This document shows positions 1 through 13,313 of a DNA stretch of 64,000 bases, piece by piece. Made by a program: the position numbers and the translations under genes. The DNA lies in contig NC_030381.2 of assembly GCF_001625215.2 (NCBI RefSeq), forward strand, positions 54,795,214 through 54,859,213. Reading direction: 5' to 3'. The stretch is from Daucus carota subsp. sativus (taxonomy: Eukaryota > Streptophyta > Magnoliopsida > Apiales > Apiaceae). The notes under the pieces are model-generated. The model was not told where the DNA came from, searched no databases, and was given only the letters and a program-made list of their open reading frames with translations. Within the stretch, counting starts at the first letter, position 1; every line of letters starts with the position of its first letter.

Positions 1-484
1 AATCTTTTTTTTGTGGTTCGTTTGTTAAAAATACAAATTTGCAATAATTTTATAACTGGAATCAACTTAAAATGCAATTTAAAAAATAGAAAAAAAAAAA
101 AGAAATACTCATCCTAATCTTTACAAATGGACACATTCTAAAACCCATTTTAAATTAATTTGACTGATGGTTTAGATGGTTTAGATTGTTGTTCATTCAC
201 TGGTGCCGTTGGAGTAGAGTAGCAGCACAGACATTGTGGATGGACCATGTAGAAATCTATTGAAATTTTCAATAGTTTCTTGTACTGATAAAAGAAACAC
301 CAGAGGTTTGACACAAACTAGGTGATATAACTTTGTACTATACTTATACTTTCAACAGAGGAAAATTGTATCAAGCAGTAAGAGAAAGAAACATATTTTA
401 CCAATATACATGAGATTTTGTTAAGTACAACGAAATGTAAGATCTACATTTCGACACAATTAGAGTACCCTTTCGTCTATGAGT
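1..484. other. 3' flank of the NT-C2 coiled-coil gene
   Basis: No coding signal is visible. The sequence is AT-rich and lies just downstream of the stop codon of the minus-strand coiled-coil gene, so the part nearest 484 is probably its 3' untranslated region. I see no repeat or second gene here. Confidence 0.5.
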
Positions 485-3400
485 TCAGGTAAACAAGGAC
501 CAACTTTTGTTAGAATTTTTGAAGTTGCGGAGTGCCATCACAAGCTGTTGTCTTTCACCCTCTACCTCGGCAAATTTGAGACTTATTTCTGAATATCTCT
601 GTTGCATATCCCTCAGTTCACATTCCATCGATTGGTTTTTCTCCTTGAGCAAAACCATTTCATCCAACAATTTGTCTAGGTTTTTATGATCTCTTGAATC
701 CGTAGCAGAGTCTTTAATTTCAGTATTTGATGGAATGCCGTTATTGCTGAGTAGGTAAACGAAATGGGAATTAGAAAACTCCTTACATTGTTTATACGAG
801 GACTGTTTTAAGTGAACTTCGTTTTAATTTATTTCCATTAGACAACTGGCATATATAATTTGATAAAACTGAATGCGTAGTGTAAGTTTGTCAACTTACC
901 TTTCTGTCAATGTTCGCGGAGATCCCATTTCCTCAGCTGAGCAATTTGTGGTGTTTATATCCTGAGCTCCTAAGATTGCTGCTCCTCGTATTCCAGCATT
1001 TAGGTTCCCACTATCTTCAATTACCTGTTTTAATAGAAATGTGAACCCTTGTATCAATACTTCTATACATGTTTTGGACCATATATCTGATTAAGATTCA
1101 AACTTGGAACAAAATGCAAACTAATATTAAGATTATAAAAACTTACTCTAATGCACCCTATTTAACACAAATTTCCTACCTTTTGGCATTCGTAGCCACA
1201 GAAAGTTGTAGCATTTTCTCTGAGAATTTCGCAATTTCTCTCTAAATCTTCAATCTTCCTTTGGAGATCTTGTTCCTTCACAAGAAATGTGTTTGACGAT
1301 TTTTCCAGAGCAACTTCTTTCAGCTTAATTTTACCCTGCAAGTCATGGATAGAATTATAAAAAAATCAAATATGTTTTTAAACTAACTAAAGAATGATGA
1401 ATAACATATCTGGTGGCCAAAGGATGGTAATAAAATGATAATAGTAACACTACTGCAATTTTACCTCGAGTAATTTTAATCTTTCTTTCAGGTCTACCAA
1501 CTCTTTAGAGGTAGGAGGAGAAGGGATATATTTAATATTTCTAGCTTTCGCTACCTCTGGAACTAGTGCTCGTCCATTGCCATCTTTGATTTTCTTCTCT
1601 ACACTGCATAATGCATCTTCCTTCTTCTTTAGCTCAGTTTTAAGTTGAATAACCTGTTTCTGATATTTTTCTTTCTGCAACTCTTCGGCAGTAGAAGATA
1701 GTTTCAATTCATTATACTGAACTTTAAGGGTTGCCAACTCTGATTGAAGATTCTCAATCACCGACTTTGCTTCGTCCTTGGCATTCCTCATTACGTTCAA
1801 TTCTTCCTGTAAAGTTTCTGCTTCCATCTTCAACAATGCTACCATGCTTTCCAGTTTATTTCTTTCAGCGGCCCCCTCTTCCAGCCGTAATTGAATGTTG
1901 CTACTTGATGCCTTCATTTGTTCTAGCTCAGCTCTTAAAGTTTCAGTCTCCTCTGTTTGTTTGGAGGAGACATTATTCACTCTATCCAGCCTTTCAATCT
2001 CGGACTGAAGCAGCAAGATTTTCTGCGAAAGAGTTCTCTGAGTTTCCTCGGTGTGCTTTCTTTGATTTTTAAACTCAGCAGACTTATAATCAACTTCCGA
2101 CTGCAATTTTCCTATTTGGTTCAGTTTCAATTGTAACTGCCTGGAAAGTTCAACCAGCTTTGCTTCGTAGTGGTCCTTAACTGACTGGACCTCTTCCTTA
2201 GCTTGCCGCAGCATTTCTTCTAAATAAGTTTTCTCCTGACGAAGGTCATTAGCATCAGTCAATGCCTTGGTAGCTAGCCTTTCATTTGCAGTACATGTAG
2301 ATGCCATCTGCTCAGAGAGCCTTCGGAATTCTTCCTGAAGCCTATCTGCTGTATTAGCATTTTGCCATCGTGTCTTTCTCAGATTTTCCTCTGCTCGTAT
2401 AGCTCTCTGCTCCTGCTCAACTTTGGAACGAGTAATGTTTCCCAGATCAGCTTCAAAGACTTGTGCCTGCTTATCTAATTCTTCCTCTAAGCTTTTAACA
2501 TGATTTTCAAGATCACTTATGTTGTGCAAAGAGTCCGAAAATTCTTTTGACTGTTTCTTTAGTTCGTTTTCCAAACTTGAGATCTTATTTTCAAGGCCCT
2601 TTATAGTGGTATAAGAAGTTGCACATTCAGAACAATCATACTGCATCTTCAGTTGATCTTGCAACTCGCTTAGTTTTAATTTATTTGAGAGGTCATGGTT
2701 TTCTTGCTTCATGATTTCATAATCTAGGGCAAGCTGCTCCAGTTGCATCTCAAAATCATCTCTTTCTCTCTTGTAGATCTCTATTTCACCACAGAGGTCA
2801 ATGATCTTTTGCTCCTGCATGCAAGAGTCCTTGACATCAGTGTAATCCATGACTAGCTTTTCCAAGGCCTTTTGGTCTACATCAAGATCGCCACTGGATC
2901 TGGAGTTGGTTTCCCAGTTGTCTTTGGAATTTTGAGTTGTTGCCGATCTGTTAGAAAGGTCCAGGATCTCCCTATTCTTCTCTTCCAACATTTCATCTAG
3001 GTCTTGCACAGCCAGAATCAACTCATTGTTTGACTCGCGTGTTTTCTGAAGTTGTAAACGAAGATTTGCACTTAGATCTTTCTCATGGTTCAATTCTTGC
3101 CTCAATTCTTCAATAAGAGCCCGAGGATCACCTCCTTCATATTCCGATTTGTTTCGCAATCTAGCTTTTTCACACTCTTGTTTATATGAGTCTCGCTCTT
3201 CTTTCAGGCTAAGAACCTCTCTTGAAAGGTCCTGTGCCCTTTTGTTCTCCCTCACAATATTTTTACGCAAAGTCTGTAATTCTAAGTCTGAAACTTCTGC
3301 CTGTCTTGCTAAAACAACAACCTCAGTTTTAAGCTTCTCGACCAAGATCTCTGGAGCCCCCTGAGGCCTCTCATCTATAAGAACTTCACGCGGACTGTTT

Positions 3401-5336
3401 GATGAGTCATCTGTGCTTGCATCTGGAACAGAACCTCCTGACCATTCCAATTGTGATCCCTGCTGTTCATCATAGATTTCTGCCAAGGTATCAGAGTTTA
3501 ATCTCTGAGTCACCTGGGAATGACCTAGAGGAGATAGGAAGTTGCCACCATCTTTGGTGGTACTGACACTAGTCATGTCAAGTACTCGAGGTGTATTGTG
3601 TCCAGAGCTGGTTTCTGAACTTGATAAAGTACTATCAGATCTACCAGAATCCCTGCAAATTTTTTTCAGCTCCGCAACATGTGATATCATGTTATTGAAT
3701 GATCCTTCCTGGGATGAAATAAGATACAAGAACAGTATAAGATGCTGATATCTTCTCGACTTACGCTAAGTCTGATTGAAGGTTTTATATTCAATAAGCA
3801 CATTTCTTATCAAGCAAAGATAAAAATACCAAGGTGGCAAGGTAAAACAACACATTAAGATAATATCATGCCTTTGGCTGGTAAATGCTTACTTCCAAAA
3901 TTTTGGTTTTGATATTTTCCTCCGTGTCACTATTGCTTAAATGTGCTCTCAAGCTCTGATCCTTAGAATCATCTTTCAAATTTTCACCATCTTCATATTC
4001 TCTAAACAAATTAAAACAAGTTATGCAGTTAGATAAAGCAAGTTGCAAACTTTAACATGTGGAAAAAAGGTACAAAACCATGTTTTCACCTTTGACCAGC
4101 AGAATCTTGTATCCTTTCAATCGTAACCTGTTTCAGAAGAAACATTTGCATATATGAGAACTTTACTCTAAGGATGATTAACATTGTACCACAATAACAC
4201 CACGACAAATACTACTAGTACTATGGCCTCAATATATGGCGGATAGAGAGATTTCCATATACCAGATAAGATTGTTCACTGAGAAATATTAATGTTATCA
4301 GAGAAAATGAGCATGTGGCAATAAAGAGAAAGAGAGAGATACAGAGCATTAAAGAAAAAAATGATAACTAACATGCAAGACAGCCTCAAATCTCGTGTTC
4401 TTGATTGGAAGAGATACAGTTGAAGGCTTTGTGGCCACAGCATAATCTGCAAAATTCATGGAAACTTCACCCAGAAGACCAAATTTCGACAAACCCTGCA
4501 AGTTGGTGGAGACATTTCAGTCATCTTTGGAACATTAACACCACTTAATCAAGAGTAGCAAATAATAGAAACCTAAAAAGTACAAACACTACGTACCGTT
4601 GAAAAGATAACATGATACGATCTCTCATTAATCTTCCCCGTTTTAGGATCCCTGGTGACCTTCATTGTTTCGTAAACTGGTTTCTCCCAGTAACAGCTTC
4701 CATCTCGAATTTTTACTTTGTCCAATATCGAAGTTGGCTTCCCACCCTCGGCAGGAATCACCGATATCATCAATGTATCCCCTCCTGACCATGATACCTG
4801 AAAATAAACACCAATAAAAGCATTGCTTCAAAATCAAAGAACCAAATCACCTCCCTCACACCGTGAAATCCAAACTAACTAACAAGTCTGATCAAGCTAA
4901 AAAGGAAACTAAATCCAAAAAAAACAATTTTAGACTGCCTAACTGCCTAAAACTACAACCACTCTAGTTACCAAGATTCACAGTTTTTAACACTTGACCA
5001 TTACGGAGAAATCCAAAATAAGTAAAAATATGAAATTTCAACAATTCCGCACAAAAAACTTAAGCATTGCAAAACTAAAAAACTAAAAGGTGTATAATTT
5101 ATCCCAAACTTATATCCACATTGCATTAGACAACAAATTCACCATCATCATCAAATTTCTGGAAAAGAAGGTACCCTTTCAAGATTTCAAGAATAAAAAA
5201 GAGAACTGTACACAACATATACTATACAAATTACACAAAACAAGAAGCTCAAATTCACCTTAGTGGCGCGAAATTGCAGCTTAAAAACAGCTTTGGTCTT
5301 GTTCTTATCACTCCTCCACCTCGCCGGCTTAAACAT
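485..5336 (-). CDS. NT-C2 domain coiled-coil protein, 1111 aa
   Basis: Nine exons, minus strand: 5259-5336, 4597-4797, 4373-4495, 4090-4127, 3893-4001, 1465-3708, 1180-1335, 900-1024, 485-746. All junctions are GT-AG and phase is kept, giving 1111 aa. The start is the ATG at 5336 (MFKPARWRSDKNK), matching the family's usual MF+SARWR start. Residues 1 to about 145 form an NT-C2 (EEIG1/EHBP1 N-terminal) domain, with VSWSGGDTLMIS, CYWEKPVYETMK and the GLLGEVSMNFADY stretch. Residues about 260-930 and 935-1105 are heptad-rich coiled coil, mostly in one 2.2-kb exon. Plant relatives are annotated as myosin-heavy-chain-like or USO1-like; by family they probably tether or scaffold at membranes or cytoskeleton, but no enzymatic motif is present. 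A Cys pair (CSEC) lies within the coiled coil. The ending ERQQLVMALRN is typical of the family, so the C-terminus looks complete. Confidence 0.9.
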
Positions 5337-5358
5337 TTCTCTCTTTCAAGCCTCAATC

Positions 5359-5655
5359 ACATACCCCCTAATCTTGTCGGAGCTCCGGCGACACTGGCTC
5401 GCCGGGAAACCACCATTCCAGCATAAAGATCACACCTTTCCGATAATAACCAAACCCCACTTCGAATTTCAAGCTCTTAATCAAGAAAAATCACTCAATT
5501 CAACCAATCACACACCCCTCTACCTCGTCGGAGCTCCGGCAACTCTGCCGGAAAACCACCATTCCGGCCAAAGATCACCCCTATCCTATAATTAACCAAA
5601 CCCCACTTCGAATTTCAAGCTTTTAAGCAAGTAAAATCACTCAATTCAAACAATG
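5359..5655. repeat. Two-copy ~150-bp tandem repeat in 5' leader of the NT-C2 gene
   Basis: Two direct copies (about 5359-5510 and 5511-5655) share the GTCGGAGCTCCGGC core, the ACCACCATTCC block and the CCAAACCCCACTTCGAATTT block. They lie immediately upstream of the start codon of the minus-strand coiled-coil gene, in its probable 5' untranslated region. The GC-rich cores can pair with themselves and could form leader structure. Confidence 0.75.
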
Positions 5656-5960
5656 GCACAAAAACGATTACACTAGAAGTACTATAAGTTGACGCACCGA
5701 GTTAACTCAGTGGAGTGAATGCGAGTCAGGGCGAGTTAAGGGTTGAGTTTGGGGGTAATGGGGTGCCTTGGAACAACTCGTGAGTGAATTTAAGGAGGCC
5801 AGATGGTGCAGAAATGAAGCAGATCGCAGAGGGTGATTGGGTGTACTTACATCTGTCTCTCTGCTCTCGTGTGTGTGTATATACGTGTAACAATCTTCTC
5901 TTGCAAAATCTCTCTGGTTTATAAATCTCTCCCCCTCTCGTCTCTCTCTTAAAATTTTGA
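5656..5960 (-). promoter_or_regulatory. Probable promoter region of the NT-C2 gene
   Basis: Downstream of the leader repeats, read from the gene, lies a TG/CT-rich stretch (about 5855-5950) with GTGTGTGTATATA and runs of CTCTCT. On the gene strand these are GA-rich runs, common near plant core promoters. No clear TATA box could be fixed. Confidence 0.35.
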
Positions 5961-6993
5961 TTAAAGTAGATAATTTTAATTATTATAATATTATGTAGTA
6001 TATAATAATATAGATATCAAAATGACACACCTAAATTCTCTCAAAAAAAATGACACACCTAATATTTGGAATTTAGAATGAAAATAATAAAAATAAAAAT
6101 AACAATGATTTCACAAGCTTAAGTGTGTCGAATGGAGTATTTAAAGAATGATGAACTAAAAATTCGATAAAAAAATAATCACCAGATTTATTATTTCGAA
6201 TATAAATATTAATGAAGATACATAGGGATAGGGAGCGTGATTAATGAACCCAAAAATCATTTGGATAAATAATTTATTCTGCGGGATATTCATTCTGATA
6301 TCCCTATTTCTTTTGGTCATAATAGATTATCATTCACGTTGTGTCATCCAAACACTCTCATAATATGCAATTTCAAAATTCTTTTAATTTATTATAAATA
6401 CGATTAAATATGATCTTAATTTTTACTATTTTCTGTATAAGCTCTATAATTTTGTATTTCAATCAAATTATGTGGACGACATATATATTAATTTATAATT
6501 AATCTTTCAATATATTTTCAATAGTTCTTTTCTTGAAACAATATAACAATATATCTTCAGTAGTTTTGACAATATGTTGATATTGAATTATTTATGTGCC
6601 CTACACGATTTTTATTTTTGAAAGTGATGTGCCCTACACGATTAGTTACGTATATAAAAATATCAATCGCATCTAGCAGCAAGGAGCCATTTTTCTTGAG
6701 TAGGCCTCAATCGGAAACTCACACAAAATGATGAAAAGGTGAAAAGGATGCATAAAAAACTGTACCCTGTTTTGTTTTGAATATTTTTAATATATTATCT
6801 ATTCGATAAGTCTAATTATATTCACGATTGTAAAAATCAAAATTTTATTTTACGCACGTCATAAGAATCGGAATCTTATTCCTGCAATCAAGTATTTATT
6901 TAAATTGGTTTCAAAAAAAGTATTTATTTAAATTCATTTAATTTTTATTTAACGTTTATTATGTACCGAGCATTAGATGAATCACTATTCATA
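5961..6993. other. AT-rich intergenic DNA
   Basis: No coding signal. There is a short direct repeat of AATGACACACCTAA at about 6020-6062, and a short hairpin near 6281-6306 built on GGGATAT and ATATCCC. Nothing else is recognised. Confidence 0.5.
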
Positions 6994-7370
6994 TTAGAGT
7001 AAATTTCGAAATTGTGACCAAAGTTAACATTGATTTTTAAAAAGCGATTTTTAAAAGTATGGCTCCCGTTAAATGTATTAAAAGGAGCCCAATGGGAGTC
7101 ACATTTTTGAAAACCGGACCAAAATTTGGCCATCTTTTTGAGGATTTGGAATGATGAAAAAGATAAAAATGAGTTCTAAATTCTCAGAAAAGTGGCCAAA
7201 CTTTGGTGCGTTTTTAAAAAATGTGACTCCCGTTAGTAACATTTAACGGAAACCACACTTTTAAAAAACGAAGTTAATGTTTGACCATCTTTTTAGAATT
7301 TGGAACTCTAACCAACGTTTTGAAAAATGGATGTAAACTTCGGTCACAACTTTGAAAAAGTTTACCCTTC
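6994..7370. mobile_element. MITE with long imperfect terminal inverted repeats
   Basis: The ends are inverted copies: AGTAAATTTCGAAATTGTGACC near 6998 pairs with GGTCACAACTTTGAAAAAGT near 7343-7362. Internal segments are also inverted (GTGACTCCCGTTA and GGAGTCACATTTTTGAAAA), so the element can fold almost end to end. No coding capacity; target duplication not resolved. Length and ends resemble Mutator-like MITEs, but the superfamily is an inference. Confidence 0.6.
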
Positions 7371-9590
7371 ATGTCATGTACTCCGGTTAGATATTAGTAT
7401 AGTATATGATAGGTCAGAAAAACGAGGATGAGATATCAGAATTGAATATCATTTTATACACTAAAAATGACATACTCATTTTCCTTTTCATGTTTATATT
7501 TTTTTTTCAATGATATCCAAATGAAAAATGTTAAACTTAATTAACCTTCATAACTTAAACCCCAAGTCACGTAAGCGCACTAATTAATTACCTCTGCGAA
7601 ACATCATCTTTCTCGATTTTTCAATATTTTACTAGAAACGTATTAATACACTAAATAATACAAGTAAAAAGTCCGAAAAACACATGTATGTTTAAATTCA
7701 ACTAAAGATAAACAAGACATTTACTGGAATTTCCGCATCCCAAAATAATGAAATCATTTATATATGATTGTATTAAACGTATTTATCAAAAGAAATGAAA
7801 GAAACACGAGTTTACATAGACGTAATTTAACAAAAATTTGGTAAATCTCGTGTATCTGGTTAGCACATCAAAAAATAAAATTGACAGATAATTATTATAT
7901 CATTTTAATGGTATATAATTCTCTCATATAATTTTATAATTCTTTATGCTTAGCTTATATAAATTTATAACATAGTTTTATATACTTTATAATATTATTA
8001 AAATATTTTCGTTAACATTGTATTTTTGAATGTTCAATAAAAACAAAAGATATGTATCAGATCTTGAGGTCGCTCATACATGATGTGATATTATACGAAT
8101 AGATAGGGAACAAGAATTACATAACGGTCAGCTGGGGCAGAAGGGAACGTTATATTATTTGTAGAAACTAGAAAGCGACTTGCTAACAATAAAATTATAC
8201 TTCTCGAGGAACATATAAAAAAATGGCACCAATTTATATTATTGGTCCAAGATACATGGTGTCAGTTTCTGTTGGTATCTCACAGACCTGCTATTCTTCG
8301 TCCGAAGTATTCTACTACAGTATTGCCCAAGTTACAAAAATTTATTATATTTTATATGTTCGTTGTATATACCGACAGCCTCTGCAGCAAGTTATCTGCA
8401 TGTTTGCAACTACAGTTTTATATTGTTATCTTTTTTTTCTTTTTTTATACTATGCAGTAACCGTAACTGCTACTTTTGAGTGCGCACTGGGTAAATCCGC
8501 TCATATAATCACTAATCTCCTCTTTCGGAGTCGAATATCAAGAGGATATAAGTTCCTTCTTTTAACAAATCCATTAAATTAATAAAATTTATATTAGTAC
8601 AATTTTTAAAGCCCGAGAGATATAGTCGGGGAAAGAAAGATCGGGAAAGTATATATTATATGTAGTAATAATATTAGTTATAAGAGGCTGCAACAAAATA
8701 TAAATTAGAAATTTTAATCAACACACAATAAAAATAGAAAGAAATCTAGATTAGAATTTAAATTAATATATTATAAAATAAAATAATTATATATAAATAT
8801 TATGATCCTGAGAATTGGGGTCAGTTCACAAGACCCAAGTAAGAAAGTTATCTTATGATATGATGTATGGGTCCATGCATCTTTTTTCCATTTTTTTGGG
8901 CCAAACTAATTATATTGATTTGACTGACTTGAAAAATTATTAGTTAATAAAATCATATATTATATATATTTTTCATTAATTTTATTAATCAATTTAATAA
9001 AAAAGTTAAGCAAAACAATTTAAGTAATAGAAATAGCATAATTAATGGCTTACAATATTTTCAAATATAGCTGTAGTCGACAATTTAAATCAAATACTAA
9101 AATTAAAATCTATAACGGCATTGTTTGGTGTCCCATCAACACAATCCAACTACCCCATAAAATAATTCAATCCACAAAAACAAGATTGTGCGAGCGTCAC
9201 GCTTAAATACATTGGTCAACAAGATTTCCTTTCCTATTTTCTGCTATAAAAGAAATCAACATATTAATAGCTGTATTTGATTCAGATATTTCAGGTGTGT
9301 AGTCTATACATGGGGAAGTGGTTGATGTTGTTCACACAATTAAAGATAAAAGGTAGAGCCTCTATTTACGAATTATGGTGCACGAGGAGGAGTTGATGAT
9401 TTGTTTTATTTGTTTATTTTTATGTGAAAGGTGAGGAGTTATTATGTGTTTGTATTGTTTGCTTGGCTTTAAAGATAGTCATGGGTTGATCGTGAGCCTT
9501 AACTTCACAACCATGCACTGGACTCTAACCATTCTTTTCTCACCTCCTCAACGTAACAGAAGGGTCGACCAAATGTCCGGCACCATACAT
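7371..9590. other. Gene-free AT-rich stretch
   Basis: Several short open frames occur (for example 8223-8582), but none shows protein-like composition, splice signals or a known motif. No clear terminal repeats found. Confidence 0.5.
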
Positions 9591-9593
9591 AGG

Positions 9594-9780
9594 TATCAGG
9601 CGGATTTAGTAACAGGCACGCAGGGACACGTGCCCCCCAAATTTTATTTTTTTACACTTTTTCATTATTTTAAATTTTGCAAAATTATTAAAGTGTTTCT
9701 AAAAAAATTTAAAAATATATAAGTGTTTTTCGAAAATTTGTTTAATGCCTCCCTAACATTTGTGTGCTAGATCCGCCCTA
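9594..9780. mobile_element. Short MITE, GCGGATYTAG ends
   Basis: GCGGATTTAGTAAC at the left and GTGCTAGATCCGC at the right are inverted. The same terminal sequence ends the hAT-type MITE at 35943-36068. Flanks carry GTATCAG and CTATCAG, a possible imperfect duplication. A short AT-rich interior has no coding capacity. Confidence 0.5.
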
Positions 9781-10950
9781 TCAGGAGCGGAATCGAGGGG
9801 AGTTTTTAAAAGCCGGAATGAAGTAAAATTTAAAAGAAAAAATATATCGTCGATTGTAAATAATTTAATACTTGACTGATATTATAGATGAAGAACGATT
9901 GATAATTTGATAAATAAAAGAAAATCGTTATCGATTTTAAATATTTCAATACCCATGTGTAAAGATTGACGATGACAGATAATTTGGTAAGAGTATATCA
10001 TCTTACAGAGATTCTAGACAGTCTCATTTATATAGAGTTGGTTATATATCGAAAGTTAAATAGATATGGAAAGTTTATCGGTGAATAAAAATATTTGAAA
10101 AATAATGCAGGATTTTATTTAAATAAATTAATTAATTACTTTAACTTTTTCATTCACGTGTTAAAAAGATTAACCGAAGAAACAGGTGACACGCTGTGAT
10201 ATCATCATAGCCTTAAAATGAAGCCGATGAGATCTGAGAAACCAAAAGAAAAGAAGAGCAGAGAGAGCAAAACAAAAGGCAGATATGTAGAAGAAGCTAT
10301 ATGGTTCTGCCCACATGATAAGGTAAATGGGGGAGTGTGCAATGATGAGATAGTTTGCACACTTTAGTAGAGCCGACTGAATGTGGGAACGTGGTCGACC
10401 CCCTCCATGCAGACGCACTTGTCTCTTTTATTCCACTACCGATCGGTTATTGAGATTAGAAGAGGTGGTCTGAGCGAGTTCAAAAGAAGTATTTATCGTT
10501 TAAAGTAAAAAGATGGAACAGAGGTTTAAGTTAAGATTTATAAGTGAATAAAATATTTTGGAAAGAAGTAAAAATCATGAAATGAAAATTAATATTCTCG
10601 ATTTATTTAGTTATTTCTTGACTTTTTACACAGACGATAAGAATAAGTGTTTTTAACTTATAAATTTAGAAGCTAGACTTTTAAGCCCGAGCCTCACACT
10701 CCCAAATTGTTCGTATATTTGTCTATCGAAACAAGTTAAATATATTTATTTAAAATAATAAAGTGTAATTATGATCAGTAATGTGATTTTGCAGAATTAA
10801 AAATTATATATGGATGATTAATTTTATCATATTTTTAGAATTTTTGTTTAAATAATTAAAATTATGGATAACACTGCGATGGGCCGATGGCTAGCGAGTC
10901 ATGTGAGGATTACAACTTACAAGTATAGTTGATAACTAATGATCTGAATC
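9781..10950. other. Intergenic DNA without recognised genes
   Basis: Mostly AT-rich. A stretch at 10170-10440 is less AT-rich and has an 82-codon open frame on the minus strand, but its translation matches no family known to me. Short direct repeats of a TCGTCGATTGTAAAT-like unit occur near 9846 and 9929. Confidence 0.4.
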
Positions 10951-11693
10951 TAGGGCCGTAAAATGATCCGGGTGATCCCGGGTACCCCTCTGCTCAAGTA
11001 CCGGATCATATTATTTTTAGTTTGTTCAGATTTGGGTCCGGGATCGTTTTATTCGGATCTAAACCGATCCCGGGTATTTGAGATTCGGATCTGAACCGGA
11101 TATGATCCAGTATCGTATTTTCTATTTTTTAACCGGGTAGTTTATGATCCATCGAATATGAGCCGGATATGATCCACTAACACTAAGTATCATTATTATT
11201 TCATTTGTTCAAATAACTATCATTAGTCTAAGTAAACATAATATTATAAAGTATAATAATTTTAAATTAAAACTTATAGTTATATATTGATATATATCAT
11301 TTATTAAATATATATGAAGATAATAAGTATGATCACATTAAATAAATCATATTTTATGAAGATATAAACTTAAATAAGATATTAAAATTTTATAAAATGA
11401 TAACTATTTACTTGCAAATATGATGGTGTTAAAATATAATATGTATATGAGTTTGAATCGAATATGAACCGCGGATCATATTCGGTTATTCGGGTAGGAT
11501 CATATTATGAAAAGTTATATGAGCCCGAATCTGAGCGGGTATAGGTGTGCTCGTATCCGGGATCATATATTATACGGGCTTAATTTTTCCGCCAGATTTG
11601 GATCGTTTTCAAAACGAATATGAGACATGTATCATATTTTCGAGCCGGATATGAGCCGAGGCACCGGATAGTCCGTATCGATTTACAGCCCTA
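10951..11693. mobile_element. Mutator-like TIR element, non-autonomous
   Basis: The ends are inverted repeats: TAGGGCCGTAAAATGATCCG at the left, CGATTTACAGCCCTA at the right. The flanks carry a 10-bp near-perfect duplication, GATCTGAATC (10941-10950) and GATCTGATTC (11694-11703). A 9-10 bp duplication is the hallmark of Mutator-like elements. The interior is rich in GGATCATAT and CCGGATATGA motifs scattered on both strands. No transposase is present. Confidence 0.8.
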
Positions 11694-11703
11694 GATCTGA
11701 TTC

Positions 11704-12727
11704 TGCAAAGGCTGACAAAAAGCTAGGAGGACACTGAGGAGCTTCTTTAGTAGTTGAGCCTCGGATAAGGTACCTAAGTACTGGATGGTCTCCGCAGCTT
11801 TTGTGCACAAACTTCCTTCTACAATAATTACATCGACCCTGGTCTCCGGCTAATAAGTACCCACTCCGTGTATATATTCTGCAAATTATATTTTATAAAT
11901 TTTCTTCAATTATATAAGATATATGTTAACTTTTATTGAAGTATGTCATGATTATTAAAGAACATGAAGTATAGAAATATTATGTTTCGTATGTGTTGTA
12001 TATATGTTTTTTTTATATATTTTTTCATAAACTTTTTAAATACCTAAGTTTTCTCATTACTGAGTTTACTCATATACGGGCTTGTTTGCCGTGTGTCTGA
12101 GCCTACTTGGGCCCAACCCATCATGGCTAACACATGTATTAGTTGTTGGGCTTGATACATCTCTTGCATATTGGCCTATTGGTAAACAAATGACAATATT
12201 GATTATTAAATCCATTTATTTTATCTTTTTTAAATATAAATCACTTATTTATTTCAAGAGCTAGAGGAGGCTGCTCCTAACTAAAAACAGTTTTGTAATC
12301 AAAATATGTTCAAGAAAAATGTTTTTGATATTCATCAAATAATTTTACACATTTTTAGAAGAAAAAAAGCCTCCAATTATACTAAGCATAGCACGAATCT
12401 AAAAAATTGACCAATTTAATTCCTAAAAATCAAATACGATAACTAATTACCGACATGGAAGTAATTGATATAAATAAAATATATCAATTTACAGCTTCCA
12501 AAAACAATAGCATCAGACTTTAATTAATTACACAGGTATTTCAACTGTAAATTTCAGAACAGACTATTAAAAAAATTCATTAGCAAACTAGAAAAGACAA
12601 GTAGCTAATAGACAGAATATCAACCATAAAATAACCAAATCAAATACTAAAATCATCATTCTTTGAAACAAAATAAGAGTTGTAATGTTATTGTACAGCT
12701 CTTGGAATTCTGTAACTATGTCTCGTA
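11704..12727. other. Intergenic DNA without recognised genes
   Basis: No coding frame, structural RNA or terminal repeat recognised. The right side approaches the 3' flank of the DEAD-box helicase gene. Confidence 0.4.
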
Positions 12728-12990
12728 TTGCTATCTCCTCTGAAACTTGAAATCAAGCGATACAGATCACTTGGCCGTTTGCCAAGAACTACCATCCGTG
12801 CATGAATTACGATCTAAATAAGCGACCATCCTTTACATATGTAAAGGTCCTATCTCTTCTGAAACTTGAAATCAAGAGATATAGATCACTTAGCCACAAA
12901 CAGGGTCAATATGACCATCCCACCCAATAACTAACATCCATGAACAAATTACGATCTAAACAACTGAACATCCTTTACATATGTAAAGGC
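12728..12990. repeat. Two-copy tandem repeat with an 18-bp palindrome in each copy
   Basis: Two direct copies of about 130 bp share CTGAAACTTGAAATCAAG, GATCACTT, ATTACGATCTAAA and end in the perfect palindrome CCTTTACATATGTAAAGG (about 12831-12848 and 12971-12988). They lie downstream of the helicase stop codon, in or near its 3' untranslated region. Confidence 0.75.
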
Positions 12991-13313
12991 CCACAATAAT
13001 CCAGAAAAACAAAAAGAAATAAAAAACCAAAAAAGAAAGTCTCCGGCAAAACCAGCCATACCGGCTTCACAACCCAAAGTCATATGATTTGCTTCTGTCT
13101 AATTTTCTCCTAGAACTACAAGTTGACTGCTTCCATGTTGACAATCTAGTGAAGTGCAGACGAAGATATATGTTTGTTAAAGAGAACAAGGTATCACTGA
13201 GCATCAGGAGGTTTGTTAAATGTTTCCATTAGTATCATAGTACGTGTGCAAATGGCAGGAATGCTGTCAGCCTGTCACATTTGCGTCTTTCTAAAGCCAC
13301 TGTTGAGCTTAAA

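Noticed and set aside
1731-2072. 113-codon plus-strand frame opposite the coiled-coil gene
   Set aside because: Antisense shadow of the large coiled-coil exon.
8223-8582. 119-codon frame in intergenic DNA
   Set aside because: Composition is unlike a protein, no homology recognised, no splice or promoter context.
10170-10418. 82-codon minus-strand frame in a less AT-rich patch, and a possible miRNA precursor there
   Set aside because: No match to known plant miRNA sequences I could recall and no clear stem; protein not recognised.
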